64,000 nt of DNA from Albibacterium bauzanense (GCF_004339765.1 NZ_SMGO01000002.1:904001-968000); one strand, 5' to 3'. Positions 36,106-45,965 are shown, numbered from the stretch's first letter. Numbers and translations: made by a program. Notes: generated by a model from the sequence alone, not told the origin.

Positions 36106-37271
36106 CTTTTCTCTTTCCTTTGAACTTCTTCCTTCAAACTTACTGCCCGCATAATTTTATCGGTACCAAAGTGCATTCTGATATAATCCATGGCTACACC
36201 CAGATTCAGTTCCTTAATTCCATCATCAAATAAATCTACCTGATGACTTCCTGCTATCAGATTACTTAGTTTAACTCCAACAAGTCGTATCAGCATCCGA
36301 CGGCTATATAGTTTATCAAACAGTTCCAGTACCCGTTCTGTCAATATTTTCTCCGAATTCGTATACGTGATTTTCATTTGTCTGGTATGCGTATCGAAAT
36401 TACTATAACGTATTTTTAAGGTGATACAAGCAGTTAATTTTCCCTCTTTACGAAGATTGAAAGCCAGCTCGTCGATCATGGTGATAAGAATTTTTCGCAA
36501 TAGAGTCATCTCAATGGTATCTATTTCGAAAGTATGTTCGCTGCTCATCGACTTCTGCTCTGAAAAGGGAATTACAGGTGCATTGTCTAAGGCATTGGCT
36601 TTCTTCCAAATACTTACTCCATTTTGTCCCATTACCCGATGCATCGTCTGCACTTCCATTTCCTGTAAAGTTCTGATCTTTGAGATCCCCATATTCCGTA
36701 ACAGTGTATAAGTTTTTGCACCTACCATCGGGATCTTTTTAATAGAAAGAGGTGCCAGAAAGCTTTTCTCAGTACCCGTTTCTACTTGTCGCTCACCACT
36801 TGGTTTAGCGGTTCCGGTAGCGATTTTACTTACCGTTTTATTAATAGAAAGTCCGAAAGATATGGGTAAGCCGGTTTCTTTAATAATCCGCTGCCTGAGT
36901 TCCTGAGTCCATTTCCAACAGCCAAAAAACTTATCCATCCCTGAAACATCCAGGTAATGTTCATCAATGCTGGCCTTTTCAACAATGGGTGCTCTCTCAG
37001 AAATAATTTCAGTTACCATGGCCGAGTATTTGCTGTACTGATCCATATCGCCTTTTACCAGAATAGCTTCCGGACAAAGTTGTCTGGCTAAGCGCATAGG
37101 CATGGCACTATGCACTCCGTATTTTCTTGCCTCATAGCTGCAAGATGCCACTACACCGCGATCTGAACTTCCGCCAATCAATACAGGCTTATTTATCAAT
37201 TCAGCATTCTGCAGTCTTTCAACCGATACAAAGAATGTATCCAGATCACAGTGTACAATATGCTTTTCCAT
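36096..37271 (-). CDS. dinB: Y-family DNA polymerase (DinB / Pol IV-like)
   Basis: 391 residues from the ATG at 37271, which puts the conserved HIVHCDLDTFFVSVE right at the N-terminus; the ATG at 37298 would add nine. Catalytic acidic residues: D9 and D11 region in HCDLDTFF and the SIDEHYLD motif (about 102-109; H where most DinB have A). Little-finger domain about 240-345. QVDLF near the C-terminus is a canonical beta-clamp-binding motif. First gene of a cassette with the short DnaE and the exonuclease/GIY-YIG protein, suggesting coordinated translesion synthesis. Upstream is a small inverted repeat. Confidence 0.93.
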   Translation of the reverse strand: MEKHIVHCDLDTFFVSVERLQNAELINKPVLIGGSSDRGVVASCSYEARKYGVHSAMPMRLARQLCPEAILVKGDMDQYSKYSAMVTEIISERAPIVEKASIDEHYLDVSGMDKFFGCWKWTQELRQRIIKETGLPISFGLSINKTVSKIATGTAKPSGERQVETGTEKSFLAPLSIKKIPMVGAKTYTLLRNMGISKIRTLQEMEVQTMHRVMGQNGVSIWKKANALDNAPVIPFSEQKSMSSEHTFEIDTIEMTLLRKILITMIDELAFNLRKEGKLTACITLKIRYSNFDTHTRQMKITYTNSEKILTERVLELFDKLYSRRMLIRLVGVKLSNLIAGSHQVDLFDDGIKELNLGVAMDYIRMHFGTDKIMRAVSLKEEVQRKEKRCY

Positions 37272-37318
37272 AATTTCTTTAGCAAAGCTACGAATCATTA
37301 GTTCATTTAGCTAACAAT

Positions 37319-37333
37319 AATAGTAAAACTATT
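37319..37333. promoter_or_regulatory. Inverted repeat upstream of the dinB-dnaE cassette
   Basis: AATAGT-AAA-ACTATT, perfect 6-bp arms with a 3-base spacer, 20 bases before the upstream in-frame dinB ATG and 47 before the preferred one. Its position would suit a damage-response operator, but it is AT-rich and short, so chance is a real possibility. Confidence 0.3.
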
Positions 37334-37373
37334 TTAATTAGTAGCTAGAGTGAAAGAAATAATGGCTAAAAAT

Positions 37374-37411
37374 AAAAGAGCCCTGTAGAAATCAATCTAC
37401 AGAGCTCTTTT
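37374..37411 (-). terminator. Terminator of glyS
   Basis: 16-bp stem with one mismatch (37374-37389 with 37396-37411; AAAAGAGC...GCTCTTTT). On the minus strand the right arm ends in GCTCTTTTATTTTTAG. It lies 17 bases after the glyS stop and before the dinB cassette. Confidence 0.88.
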
Positions 37412-37428
37412 ATTAAAAAGGGATATCT

Positions 37429-38895
37429 TTAGATAAACTTCTTCAATAGGCTATGCCAGCCTGTTGTTTTTTGAAGGATACCGTTTATGTCATCTAATTT
37501 TACACGTTCTTGCTCCATGCTATCGCGATGGCGAAGTGTAACTGTATTATCTTCCAGTGTTTGATGATCTATCGTAATACAAATCGGGGTACCAATCGCA
37601 TCTTGTCTGCGGTAACGTTTCCCGATAGAATCTTTTTCATCGTATTGGATATTAAAGTCGAGCTTCAATTCATCCATAAGCTCTCTTGCTTTTTCTGGCA
37701 AGCCGTCTTTCTTTGTTAAAGGTAGAATTGCTGCTTTAACAGGAGCCAAAGCTGGGTGAATATGTAATACGGTACGACTGTCTTTTTTATCTTCTGTACT
37801 TAAATCTTGCTCTTCAAAAGCATTGCATAATACCGTAAGGAACATCCTATCCAAACCAATTGAGGTTTCGATTACATAAGGAATGTAGCTTTGATTAATT
37901 TCCGGATCGAAGAACTGCATTTTCTTACCCGAGAATTCCTGATGTTGTTTTAAGTCGAAATCCGTTCTTGAGTGAATTCCTTCAACTTCTTTAAAGCCAA
38001 AAGGAAAATCGAATTCAATATCAACCGCCGCATTTGCATAATGAGCTGGCTTAACATGATCGTGGAAACGATATCTTTCTGAATTAGAACCCAATGCCAA
38101 GTGCCATTTTAAACGGGCAGCTTTCCATTTTTCGTACCATTCCATTTCCGTACCAGGGCGCACAAAGAATTGCATTTCCATTTGCTCAAACTCTCTCATT
38201 CGCATAATGAATTGACGCGCGATAACTTCATTTCTGAAAGCTTTCCCGATCTGTGCAATTCCAAAAGGAATTCTCATTCTTCCGCTTTTCTGAACATTCA
38301 AGAAGTTAACAAAAATACCTTGAGCCGTTTCCGGACGCAGGTACACATCTTCAGCACCTTCTGCTGTAGCACCCATTTTGGTAGAGAACATTAAATTAAA
38401 CTGACGAACATCGGTCCAGTTCTTTGTTCCTGAAATAGGGCATACAATACCATGGTCTTCAATGATAGCCTTTAAACGGCCTAAATCATCATCTTTAATT
38501 GCTTGATCGAGGTCATTTTGCAATTGCGCTGCTTTATCCGTTTTGCCGTCTCTCTCATAGCGCGTTATTTTATCTTCGATCAATTGATCTGCACGGTAGC
38601 GTTTCTTAGAATCTTTATTATCGATCATCGGATCGTTAAACCCATCCACGTGACCCGAAGCCTTCCATATTTTTGGATGCATAAAAATAGCTGAGTCTAT
38701 CCCGACAATATTTTCATTAAGTTGCACCATTGATTTCCACCAATAGGTTTTAATATTATTCTTTAATTCAGAACCCAATTGTCCGTAGTCGTAAACTGCA
38801 CTTAAGCCGTCATAAATTTCGCTCGACGGAAATACAAAGCCGTATTCTTTGGCATGCGATACAACATTTTTTAAAATATCATCAGTTTTGCTCAT
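37429..38895 (-). CDS. glyS: Glycyl-tRNA synthetase (single-chain, dimeric type)
   Basis: 488 residues, class II, of the alpha2 type found in eukaryotes, archaea and some bacteria, not the alpha2beta2 GlyQS. Motif 2 region: FAQIGKAFRNEV-like FGIAQIGKAFRNEVIARQFIMRMREFEQMEMQ, and VIETSIGLDRMFL as motif 3. I start at the ATG at 38895 (MSKTDDILKNVVSHAKEYGFVFPSSEIY), just after a TATATTTG promoter element; the in-frame extension to 39009 contains non-family sequence and would overlap the promoter. Confidence 0.95.
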   Translation of the reverse strand: MSKTDDILKNVVSHAKEYGFVFPSSEIYDGLSAVYDYGQLGSELKNNIKTYWWKSMVQLNENIVGIDSAIFMHPKIWKASGHVDGFNDPMIDNKDSKKRYRADQLIEDKITRYERDGKTDKAAQLQNDLDQAIKDDDLGRLKAIIEDHGIVCPISGTKNWTDVRQFNLMFSTKMGATAEGAEDVYLRPETAQGIFVNFLNVQKSGRMRIPFGIAQIGKAFRNEVIARQFIMRMREFEQMEMQFFVRPGTEMEWYEKWKAARLKWHLALGSNSERYRFHDHVKPAHYANAAVDIEFDFPFGFKEVEGIHSRTDFDLKQHQEFSGKKMQFFDPEINQSYIPYVIETSIGLDRMFLTVLCNAFEEQDLSTEDKKDSRTVLHIHPALAPVKAAILPLTKKDGLPEKARELMDELKLDFNIQYDEKDSIGKRYRRQDAIGTPICITIDHQTLEDNTVTLRHRDSMEQERVKLDDINGILQKTTGWHSLLKKFI

Positions 38896-38902
38896 AGTGC
38901 GA

Positions 38903-38910
38903 CAAATATA
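38903..38910 (-). promoter_or_regulatory. -7 element of the glyS promoter
   Basis: On the minus strand it reads TATATTTG, 7 bases before the glyS ATG, implying a very short or nearly leaderless 5' end. Confidence 0.58.
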
Positions 38911-39162
38911 ATCTGATTTATGCATATTCATAATAAATCGCCCTACAAAATTATATATCCATGCAGTATTGGATGTATATTGTAAATACCTTGGTTTGCA
39001 CATCTGCATTGTTCTTGCGTTATTCCTACGTTAAGTCTGCGTTTTTTCGGCTAAAATAGCGCAGATTCAATGGAGGAAGTACGAAAGGAGCTTTAAAGGA
39101 TCTTTAACAAGGGTTAAAGATGATTTATTGAATAATATAGGGGCTATAACGCATGGTTTATT
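38911..39162. other. Intergenic region between glyS and the mrp operon
   Basis: Together with the flanking promoters this is a 324-base gap with no supportable gene. It holds two hairpins: TCTGCG (39036-39041) with CGCAGA (39060-39065), whose stem can extend inward through a T6 / A-rich pairing, and ATCTTTAA (39100-39107) with TTAAAGAT (39114-39121). Neither is placed like a simple terminator. They could be leader structure for mrp or remnants; no tRNA or known riboswitch seen. Confidence 0.4.
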
Positions 39163-39170
39163 TATATTTG
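39163..39170 (+). promoter_or_regulatory. -7 element of the mrp operon promoter
   Basis: TATATTTG, an exact TAnnTTTG match, 49 bases before the mrpA start codon. No clear -33 TTG. Confidence 0.55.
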
Positions 39171-39219
39171 TTAAGTTACTCAATTTATCGTTTAAATTCC
39201 TTAATAATTATCTTAATTA

Positions 39220-41520
39220 ATGCTATTAGCTATACTGTCAGGTTTCCTAATTGCTATTTGTTTGTTATTTCTTGGAAAGCAGCTTAAAGGAAATCTACCA
39301 TTAGCTGTTTCTATCTTACCCATCACACTTTTTGTATATTTCTGTACATTTTTGCCAGGGATAGGTGAGGGACAAACTTTCTTTCAGCATATTCCATGGA
39401 TACCTTCTATGGGAATTCATCTTGATTTTAAGCTAGATGGATTATCACTCTTGTTTTCTTTGTTAATTACAGGGATAGGATCCTTGGTATTTCTATATTC
39501 TTCGTCTTATTTAAAAGGGCATATTTATATAGGCCGATTTTATGGCTATCTCTGTGTTTTTATGGCATCGATGCTTGGCGTGGTGCTTTCTGATAACTTA
39601 TTGGTGCTGTTTGTGTTTTGGGAGCTTACTGCAATAAGTTCATTTTTTCTTATTGGTTTTAATAATGACAATGAAGCTTCAAGAAAGAGTTCTCTTTTAG
39701 CTTGGGCAATCACCGGAGGAGGAGGCTTTTTCCTGATGGCCGGATTTATTTTAATAGGAAACGTCTCAGGGACTTATTCGCTGCAGGAGATGTTATCTTC
39801 GAGTGAGTTGTTAAAGAGCCATTTTTTATATGCAATTATGCTTTTCTTGATTTTTGCAGGGGCTTTTACAAAATCAGCACAATTTCCTTTTCATTTCTGG
39901 CTTCCGGGTGCCATGAAAGCACCTACGCCTGTATCGGCATATTTGCATTCTGCAACAATGGTGAAGGCCGGTATATATCTTATTGCTCGCTTTACACCTA
40001 TTCTCGGCAATCATCCTTATTGGAATAATACCTTATTAATAGTTGGGGGCATTACCATGGTGTATGGAGCTTTTCATTCCATATTTCGAATTGATTTGAA
40101 AGGTATTTTAGCCTACTCTACCATTTCTGCTCTTGGTATACTCGTATTTTTGCTTGGAATAGGAACTCATGATGCACTATTAGCCGCATCTGTTTTTATA
40201 CTTGTGCATGCTTTTTATAAGGCCGGGTTATTTTTAATTGCCGGGGTAATTGATCATGAAACAGGTACGCGAGATGTCAGCCAATTAGCCGGTTTACGGA
40301 AAGTAATGGCTCCTTTAGCAATTGCCGGAGGTTTGGCAGCTCTTTCAAGTGCTGGTATTCCGCTTACATTGAGCTTTGTTAGTAAAGATCTGATTTATGA
40401 GGCTACATTGAACAGTGGAAACAGCGCCTTGCTGTTTACTTTGATCGCTATTTTAACCAATATATTTTTATCTTATTCGGGATACCTGGCAGGAATAAAA
40501 CCTTTTGTTGGAAGTTTGCCTGCTAAGTTTAGCGAAGTTCATTTACCATCGGGTTTTATGTGGCTTCCTCCTCTTTTCCTTGGGTTGGGGGGATTGCTGT
40601 TCGGGCTATTTCCTTCTTTATTAGATAGCTCTCTGATTCAGCCGGTAATTCATGCAATGGGTGCAAATGATACTGTTGTATCGTTAAAGCTATGGCATGG
40701 ATTCAATACTGTTTTGATGTTAAGTGCCCTTACAATTGTATGCGGTATTATTCTGTATTTGATCTTAAAGCCATCTTTAAAGAGACTAAATGCAATCGGG
40801 AAATTAGATTCTTTTTCTCCTCAAACTATTTTTATGTCTTTGGCAAAAGGAACTAAGTTTATCGCTTTGAGATATACAAAGTTTATGCATAATGGCTTCT
40901 TAAGGTCCTATCTCACCAAAATCATTTTCTTCCTGGTTTGTTTGATAGGTTATTATCTTATAAGAAATGTAGATATTCAATTATATACAGATAAACATAC
41001 TGCGATAAGTATGTACGAAGCCATTGTGTTTTCGATCATGATCGTGGCAATTTTTACCATTGTATTTTCCCCTTCACGCTTTGTCGCTATCATTTCACTG
41101 AGTGTGATGGGTTATTGTATGTGCTTGTTTTTTGTTTATTATGGCGCTCCTGATTTAGCTATGACTCAATTCACAATTGATACCTTAACGACCGTATTAT
41201 TTGTTCTGGTGTTGCTTAAACTGCCACCATATCTTAGAATAAAGGATAAAGCAGCGCAAGTAAGAGATGGGTTCCTGGCCGGGGCATTCGGTATATTGAT
41301 ATCTGTTATTGCTTTACAGGTATTGAATGAACCTACTAATAAGAATATCAGCAGATTTTATGCAGACAATGCATATCTATTAGGTAAAGGGAAAAATGTA
41401 GTGAACGTTATTTTGGTTGATTTTAGAGGTTATGATACGCTTGTTGAGATTACCGTTCTTACTATTGCCGCTATTGGTGTTTACAGCATGCTTAAAATTC
41501 AATCATCAGAAATAGAATAG
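39220..41520 (+). CDS. mrpA: Mrp cation/proton antiporter subunit A
   Basis: Largest subunit of the multi-subunit Na+(K+)/H+ antiporter, 766 residues, about 20 membrane helices. The NuoL-like part has the key E135 (FVFWELTA), K218 ([10 protein letters not shown]), H243 and K249 ([16 protein letters not shown]). The C-terminal part (from about 580) carries the MrpA-specific region including [21 protein letters not shown] near 645-665. First of seven genes in standard A-G order, with only 2 bases before mrpB. Confidence 0.95.
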   Translation: MLLAILSGFLIAICLLFLGKQLKGNLPLAVSILPITLFVYFCTFLPGIGEGQTFFQHIPWIPSMGIHLDFKLDGLSLLFSLLITGIGSLVFLYSSSYLKGHIYIGRFYGYLCVFMASMLGVVLSDNLLVLFVFWELTAISSFFLIGFNNDNEASRKSSLLAWAITGGGGFFLMAGFILIGNVSGTYSLQEMLSSSELLKSHFLYAIMLFLIFAGAFTKSAQFPFHFWLPGAMKAPTPVSAYLHSATMVKAGIYLIARFTPILGNHPYWNNTLLIVGGITMVYGAFHSIFRIDLKGILAYSTISALGILVFLLGIGTHDALLAASVFILVHAFYKAGLFLIAGVIDHETGTRDVSQLAGLRKVMAPLAIAGGLAALSSAGIPLTLSFVSKDLIYEATLNSGNSALLFTLIAILTNIFLSYSGYLAGIKPFVGSLPAKFSEVHLPSGFMWLPPLFLGLGGLLFGLFPSLLDSSLIQPVIHAMGANDTVVSLKLWHGFNTVLMLSALTIVCGIILYLILKPSLKRLNAIGKLDSFSPQTIFMSLAKGTKFIALRYTKFMHNGFLRSYLTKIIFFLVCLIGYYLIRNVDIQLYTDKHTAISMYEAIVFSIMIVAIFTIVFSPSRFVAIISLSVMGYCMCLFFVYYGAPDLAMTQFTIDTLTTVLFVLVLLKLPPYLRIKDKAAQVRDGFLAGAFGILISVIALQVLNEPTNKNISRFYADNAYLLGKGKNVVNVILVDFRGYDTLVEITVLTIAAIGVYSMLKIQSSEIE

Positions 41521-41522
41521 TT

Positions 41523-41933
41523 ATGAAGATAATATTATTGAAGACAGCTGCAAATTATCTGTTGCCACTATTGCTGCTTTTTTCTGTATTCATTTTATTG
41601 AGAGGGCACTATGAACCAGGTGGAGGTTTTGTAGGAGGACTGATAGCTTCGATTGCTTTTATACTGCATTCGTTAGCGAATGGTTTAGATAGTACAAAAG
41701 CTCTTTTAAAGTATTCTCCATTTTATTTTATTCCATTTGGACTAAGCATTGCAATTTTAAGCGGACTTGCTCCTTTGTTTGTTGGAGAGCCATTTATGAC
41801 GGTATTGTGGTTTGAGAATCCTCTGCCGGTTATTGGTTTGATAGGATCGGCCTTGTTTTTTGATATAGGTGTTTACCTGGTAGTAATTGGAGTTACGCTA
41901 ACCATTTTATTTACAATTTCTGAAAGCGTTTAG
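41523..41933 (+). CDS. mrpB: Mrp antiporter subunit B
   Basis: 136 residues, four membrane helices. [31 protein letters not shown] (about 15-45) is the MnhB family signature (RGHxxPGGGFxGGL). 2 bases after mrpA and 7 bases before mrpC. Confidence 0.94.
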   Translation: MKIILLKTAANYLLPLLLLFSVFILLRGHYEPGGGFVGGLIASIAFILHSLANGLDSTKALLKYSPFYFIPFGLSIAILSGLAPLFVGEPFMTVLWFENPLPVIGLIGSALFFDIGVYLVVIGVTLTILFTISESV

Positions 41934-41940
41934 ATAGATT

Positions 41941-42294
41941 ATGGAATTATTATTTGTTGTATTAATCGGAGTGCTATACGGTACAGGCATTTATCTAATG
42001 CTTCGGCGAAGTATGGTGAAGCTTTTAGTTGGTTTGCTTTTATTGGGTAATGGGGCAAATTTGCTTATTTTCTTATTGGGTGATCTGGTAAAAGGAAATC
42101 CTCCGGTAATTTCTCCAGATTCAAGTGTATTTACTGCAGTTTATGCAGATCCAATTCCTCAATCCTTAATTCTAACTGCCATTGTTATCAGTTTTGGCTT
42201 GCAGTCTTTTGCTATTATTCTATTAAAGAAGGTTTATCTGGCTACGGGCTCAGATAATTTAGATGATCTTAATACACACGATTTAGATATATGA
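41941..42294 (+). CDS. mrpC: Mrp antiporter subunit C (NuoK-like)
   Basis: 117 residues, three membrane helices. LYGTGIYLMLRRSMVKLLVGLLLLGNGANLLI matches the MnhC/NuoK family, and DPIPQSLILTAIVISFGLQSF (about 67-87) is the conserved third-helix motif. Overlaps mrpD by 4 bases (ATGA). Confidence 0.94.
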   Translation: MELLFVVLIGVLYGTGIYLMLRRSMVKLLVGLLLLGNGANLLIFLLGDLVKGNPPVISPDSSVFTAVYADPIPQSLILTAIVISFGLQSFAIILLKKVYLATGSDNLDDLNTHDLDI

Positions 42295-43823
42295 CGAGTA
42301 ATTTTATTATTCTACCCTTATTGCTACACATGGCGACAGCCATTGTGCTCATGTTTTTGTGGAAGAGAATAACTGCCCAACGAATTATTAGTGTTATATC
42401 AAATATAGTGATCCTGATCGTTGGCATCCTGCTATTTATGCAAACCTGGAAAACGGGGATTATTACCATGCAAGCAGGAAACTGGCCTGCCCCCTTTGGA
42501 ATTACATTTGTTGCCGATGTTTTTAGCAGTACCATGGTTTTGTTTACTTCTATCTCTGCATTGGCGGTAAGCATTTATTCTACCGTAGGAATAAATCGGG
42601 CAAGGATGAAATACGGTTATTTCCCGATCTTTCATTTTCTGTTCATGGGCTTGAACGGTGCTTTTCTGACAGGCGATGTTTTTAATCTGTATGTATGGTT
42701 TGAAATAGTAATTATTTCATCGTTTGTATTAATGACTCTGGGTGGTAAGAAACCGCAGATGGAGAGTGCGATAAAATACGTTGCGATGAATATGCTGGCA
42801 TCGGTTATTTTTTTAACAGCTATTGCAATTCTATACGGACTTACAGGAAGTTTGAATATGGCTGATTTGTCTATAAAGATTGCACAAATAGAAAATAGAG
42901 GTCTGGTTAATATTACCGGTTTATTGTTTTTTATAGGATTTGGTATCAAGTCAGCAGTCTTTCCTTTATATTATTGGTTGCCTTCTTCTTATCATACACC
43001 ACCTTCTGCAATTGCGGCTATTTTTGGAGGCTTACTCACCAAGGTTGGTATTTATGCATTATTTCGATTTTTCACATTGATTTTTATTCCGAATGAGTTT
43101 ATTACAACAGCATTTTCTCTAATTGCTGTGGCTACGTTAATAACAGGTGCTTTGGGATCAATAATAAAACGCGATATGCGAAGGATGTTTTCTTATCTGA
43201 TTGTATGCCATATCGGGTTTATGATTGCCGGGCTGGGGTTGTTTACAGAAGTAGCATTGGCAGGGGCTTTATTTTATCTGTTTCATGATATCATCGTTAA
43301 AACGAATTTGTTTTTAGTAAGTGGTATTATTTATCGGATTAAGGGAACCATGAATATGCCTAAGCTGGGAGGCTTGTATGCTGAGTATCCAAAGCTCAGT
43401 CTTATCATGGCTATTGTCTTCTTTTCATTGGTGGGTATTCCTCCTCTATCGGGTTTCTGGCCTAAAATAAACTTGTTTCAGGCCGGGTTTTTCGGTGGCA
43501 ATTACCTGTTAATTGTTGCTATGATCATAGCAAGCTTTGTGACTTTATATGTGATTGCGAAAATGTGGACAGAAGCTTTCTGGAAGACCGCTCCTCCTTT
43601 AGATCCGGATGAGAAAGCTTATATTGATGGCTTTACGGTTTTAAGGCCATTTAGTAAATTATTATTGGTGTTTCCGGTAGTAATGCTGATGATGGTATCT
43701 TTATATATCGGTTTTGGCGCAGAAAATATTATGGTAATCTCTAAGCATATTGCTGCGCAGATGATGGATACTTCTCCTTATATTAAGGCAGTTTTAGGAA
43801 ATGAAGCATTAAATATACAGTGA
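42291..43823 (+). CDS. mrpD: Mrp antiporter subunit D
   Basis: Second proton-translocating NuoL/M/N-like subunit, 510 residues, about 14 membrane helices. Key residues E138 (YVWFEIVIISSF), K220 (GFGIKSAVFPLYYWLP) and K251 (LLTKVGIYALFR) are all present, so the proton path looks intact. Starts within the mrpC stop overlap and ends 4 bases before mrpE. Confidence 0.95.
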   Translation: MTSNFIILPLLLHMATAIVLMFLWKRITAQRIISVISNIVILIVGILLFMQTWKTGIITMQAGNWPAPFGITFVADVFSSTMVLFTSISALAVSIYSTVGINRARMKYGYFPIFHFLFMGLNGAFLTGDVFNLYVWFEIVIISSFVLMTLGGKKPQMESAIKYVAMNMLASVIFLTAIAILYGLTGSLNMADLSIKIAQIENRGLVNITGLLFFIGFGIKSAVFPLYYWLPSSYHTPPSAIAAIFGGLLTKVGIYALFRFFTLIFIPNEFITTAFSLIAVATLITGALGSIIKRDMRRMFSYLIVCHIGFMIAGLGLFTEVALAGALFYLFHDIIVKTNLFLVSGIIYRIKGTMNMPKLGGLYAEYPKLSLIMAIVFFSLVGIPPLSGFWPKINLFQAGFFGGNYLLIVAMIIASFVTLYVIAKMWTEAFWKTAPPLDPDEKAYIDGFTVLRPFSKLLLVFPVVMLMMVSLYIGFGAENIMVISKHIAAQMMDTSPYIKAVLGNEALNIQ

Positions 43824-43827
43824 GACT

Positions 43828-44304
43828 ATGCTAAAACAATTTTTGATTAACATCTTACTTACTTTTGTTTGGGTTGCACTTACCGGCGATTTCGAATTAG
43901 GTAATTATGCTTTTGGATTTTTACTGAGTTATTTTATTCTGCGTAGTGCTGCAGTTAAGAATGGTGGAGTAAGCTATTTTAATCGTATACCCAAAATAAT
44001 AGGCTTCCTGTTTTTCTTTTTGTATGAAATGTTGAAAGCTAATTTACAGGTTGCTTACGATGTTATTACTCCCAGGTTTTTTATGAAACCCGGAATTGTT
44101 AAGTTTCCGCTTTCGGCTAAAACGGATCTGGAAATTACATTGTTAGCGAATTGTATTTCATTAACCCCTGGAACATTGATTATAGCGGTGAGTGATGATC
44201 GTAAAGCAATTTTTGTTCATGTAATGTATTTAGAAGATAGAGATAAGTTTGTAGAGGAAGTGAAAAACGGGTTGGAAAGAAGGTTATTAGAAATATTACG
44301 ATGA
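43828..44304 (+). CDS. mrpE: Mrp antiporter subunit E
   Basis: 158 residues. N-terminal hydrophobic helices followed by a cytosolic domain; NCISLTPGTLIIAVSDDRKAIFVHVMYLED (about 110-140) is the MnhE signature. Overlaps mrpF by 4 bases. Confidence 0.93.
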   Translation: MLKQFLINILLTFVWVALTGDFELGNYAFGFLLSYFILRSAAVKNGGVSYFNRIPKIIGFLFFFLYEMLKANLQVAYDVITPRFFMKPGIVKFPLSAKTDLEITLLANCISLTPGTLIIAVSDDRKAIFVHVMYLEDRDKFVEEVKNGLERRLLEILR

Positions 44305-44576
44305 GTTTATATGATTTTTTATCTTACGTTATTATGCCTGCTTTAAGTATTTCTACTTTGTTGGTGTTCTATCGGTTTATTATTGGCCCAAATGTGATGG
44401 ATAGGGTTGTAGCGCTTGAATTGCTTATTTCGATTGGGATTGCAACTATTACCGTTTTTAGCATTGTGAGCGATAATGCTACGTTTCTTGATGTGGCAAT
44501 GATTTTGGCTCTGATAGCTTTTTTAGGAACGGTAGCCTATTCTTATTATATTGAAAAAAAGGAGAAGAATGAATGA
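44301..44576 (+). CDS. mrpF: Mrp antiporter subunit F
   Basis: 91 residues, three membrane helices. RFIIGPNVMDRVVALELL (25-42) is the MnhF family motif (GPxxxDRVVAxD), with ELL where many have DLL. Charged C-terminus KKEKNE. Overlaps mrpG by 8 bases. Confidence 0.93.
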   Translation: MSLYDFLSYVIMPALSISTLLVFYRFIIGPNVMDRVVALELLISIGIATITVFSIVSDNATFLDVAMILALIAFLGTVAYSYYIEKKEKNE

Positions 44577-44937
44577 TGTATTGATAATGATATTTAGCGG
44601 CTTGGGTGTTTTGTTTATTTTAATCGCCTCTATTGGTATTGTTAGAATGCCGGATTTTTTCCTTCGGCTTTCTGTTACTGTAAAGGCTACAACGCTGGGG
44701 GTAGGCTTTATTCTATTAAGTACAGTTATATATTTTGGAGACCTGTCTGTTACAACCAAGTCTTTAGCAATTATTCTTTTTCTTTTACTGACTTCACCGG
44801 TTGGTGCTCAATTGATAGGCCGGGTTTCGTATTTTACAGGTACGAAGCTTTGGAAGAACTCGGTATTGGATGAGTTGAAAGGAAAATACAATGAGGAAAC
44901 TCATGTTTTAGGCAGTGAAGATAAAGAAGGTGATTAA
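44569..44937 (+). CDS. mrpG: Mrp antiporter subunit G
   Basis: 122 residues from the ATG at 44569, which has a GGAG purine site 5 bases upstream; an earlier in-frame start at 44551 would add six basic residues. Three membrane helices. IGIVRMPDFFLRLSVTVKATTLGVGF (about 22-47) is the MnhG signature, and LLTSPVGAQLIGR follows. Last gene of the complete mrpABCDEFG set. Confidence 0.94.
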   Translation: MNDVLIMIFSGLGVLFILIASIGIVRMPDFFLRLSVTVKATTLGVGFILLSTVIYFGDLSVTTKSLAIILFLLLTSPVGAQLIGRVSYFTGTKLWKNSVLDELKGKYNEETHVLGSEDKEGD

Positions 44938-44952
44938 TTAGAACGTATTTTT

Positions 44953-45882
44953 ATGAGGCTTTTATTAAAATTAACCATGCTTTTATTGGTTATGGGCTCT
45001 TGTACCATGACCGGGTCGTTTACAACCTTATCAGCTGATAAAACTAATATTGAAATAAAGACTCTTGATGACCTGTATCAATTTCTGACACATACAGCTG
45101 ATAGGGTTCCGTTAATTAGCGCTCATCGGGGAGGGCCAGAGCCGGGCTATCCGGAGAATGCAATTGAAACCTTTGAAAAGTCGGCTAAAAGACAACCTTT
45201 AATTATTGAGTGCGATATTGCTCTCACTAAAGATTCTGTTTTGGTGTTAATGCATGATGATAAGCTGGATCGGACAAGTAATGGGAAAGGATATGTGAAG
45301 GATTATACCTTTAAAGAGCTGCAGGAATTTCGATTGAAGGATACTGATGGTGAACTGACTTCTTATCGGATCCCAAGTTTGGAAAAAGCGTTGGAGTGGG
45401 GAGCAGGTAAAGTGATTTATACCTTGGATATCAAGAGAAATGTTCCTTATGAATTGGTGATCGATTTAGTTCGTAGAAAGAAAGCAGCTCCTTATTCAAT
45501 ACTTATTACTTATTCGGCTACGCAGGCTGCCAAGGTTCATAAGCTGGCGCCAGAGTTGATGATATCGGCATCTATTTCTAAACCAGAAGATCTGTTGCGA
45601 CTGAATGATTATGGTGTGCCTGACAATCGCCTGGTAGCTTTTGTGGGAACAAGTGAAGCCCAGCCAGAGACCTATCAATTTTTACATGAGCACGGTATTT
45701 TATGTATCGTGGGAACGATGGGTAACTTAGACGAACAGGCAAAGGCAAGGGGAGATGCATTGTATTTTGATATGATAGACAGGGGTGCTGATATATTATC
45801 GACAGACCGCCCGGTTGAAGCTGGAATTCAGCTTCAGAAATATCGCACCGACTATCGTTTGAGTTCTGATTTTATTAAGTGA
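44953..45882 (+). CDS. Glycerophosphodiester phosphodiesterase lipoprotein
   Basis: 309 residues. N-terminal lipoprotein signal with lipobox VMGSC (C17). GDPD TIM-barrel domain with the HRGG motif (H58, R59), E86 and D88 (IECDIALTKDS) and H101 (LMHDDKLDRTSNG), the usual two-histidine plus acidic metal site. Cleaves glycerophosphodiesters to glycerol-3-phosphate and an alcohol. The mature protein should be anchored in the envelope. It begins 15 bases after mrpG and may be read with that operon. Confidence 0.92.
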   Translation: MRLLLKLTMLLLVMGSCTMTGSFTTLSADKTNIEIKTLDDLYQFLTHTADRVPLISAHRGGPEPGYPENAIETFEKSAKRQPLIIECDIALTKDSVLVLMHDDKLDRTSNGKGYVKDYTFKELQEFRLKDTDGELTSYRIPSLEKALEWGAGKVIYTLDIKRNVPYELVIDLVRRKKAAPYSILITYSATQAAKVHKLAPELMISASISKPEDLLRLNDYGVPDNRLVAFVGTSEAQPETYQFLHEHGILCIVGTMGNLDEQAKARGDALYFDMIDRGADILSTDRPVEAGIQLQKYRTDYRLSSDFIK

Positions 45883-45965
45883 TACTTGTTTTAGAAGAGA
45901 GCTTTTTTAAATTCCTTTATTAAATAATCGCAATTTTGCTTATCATTGTGCTATAAATATTTTTT

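Noticed and set aside
39220-43823. NADH dehydrogenase (complex I) subunits
   Set aside because: MrpA and MrpD share the NuoL/M/N fold, but the A-G gene set with mrpB, E, F and G motifs identifies an Mrp antiporter.
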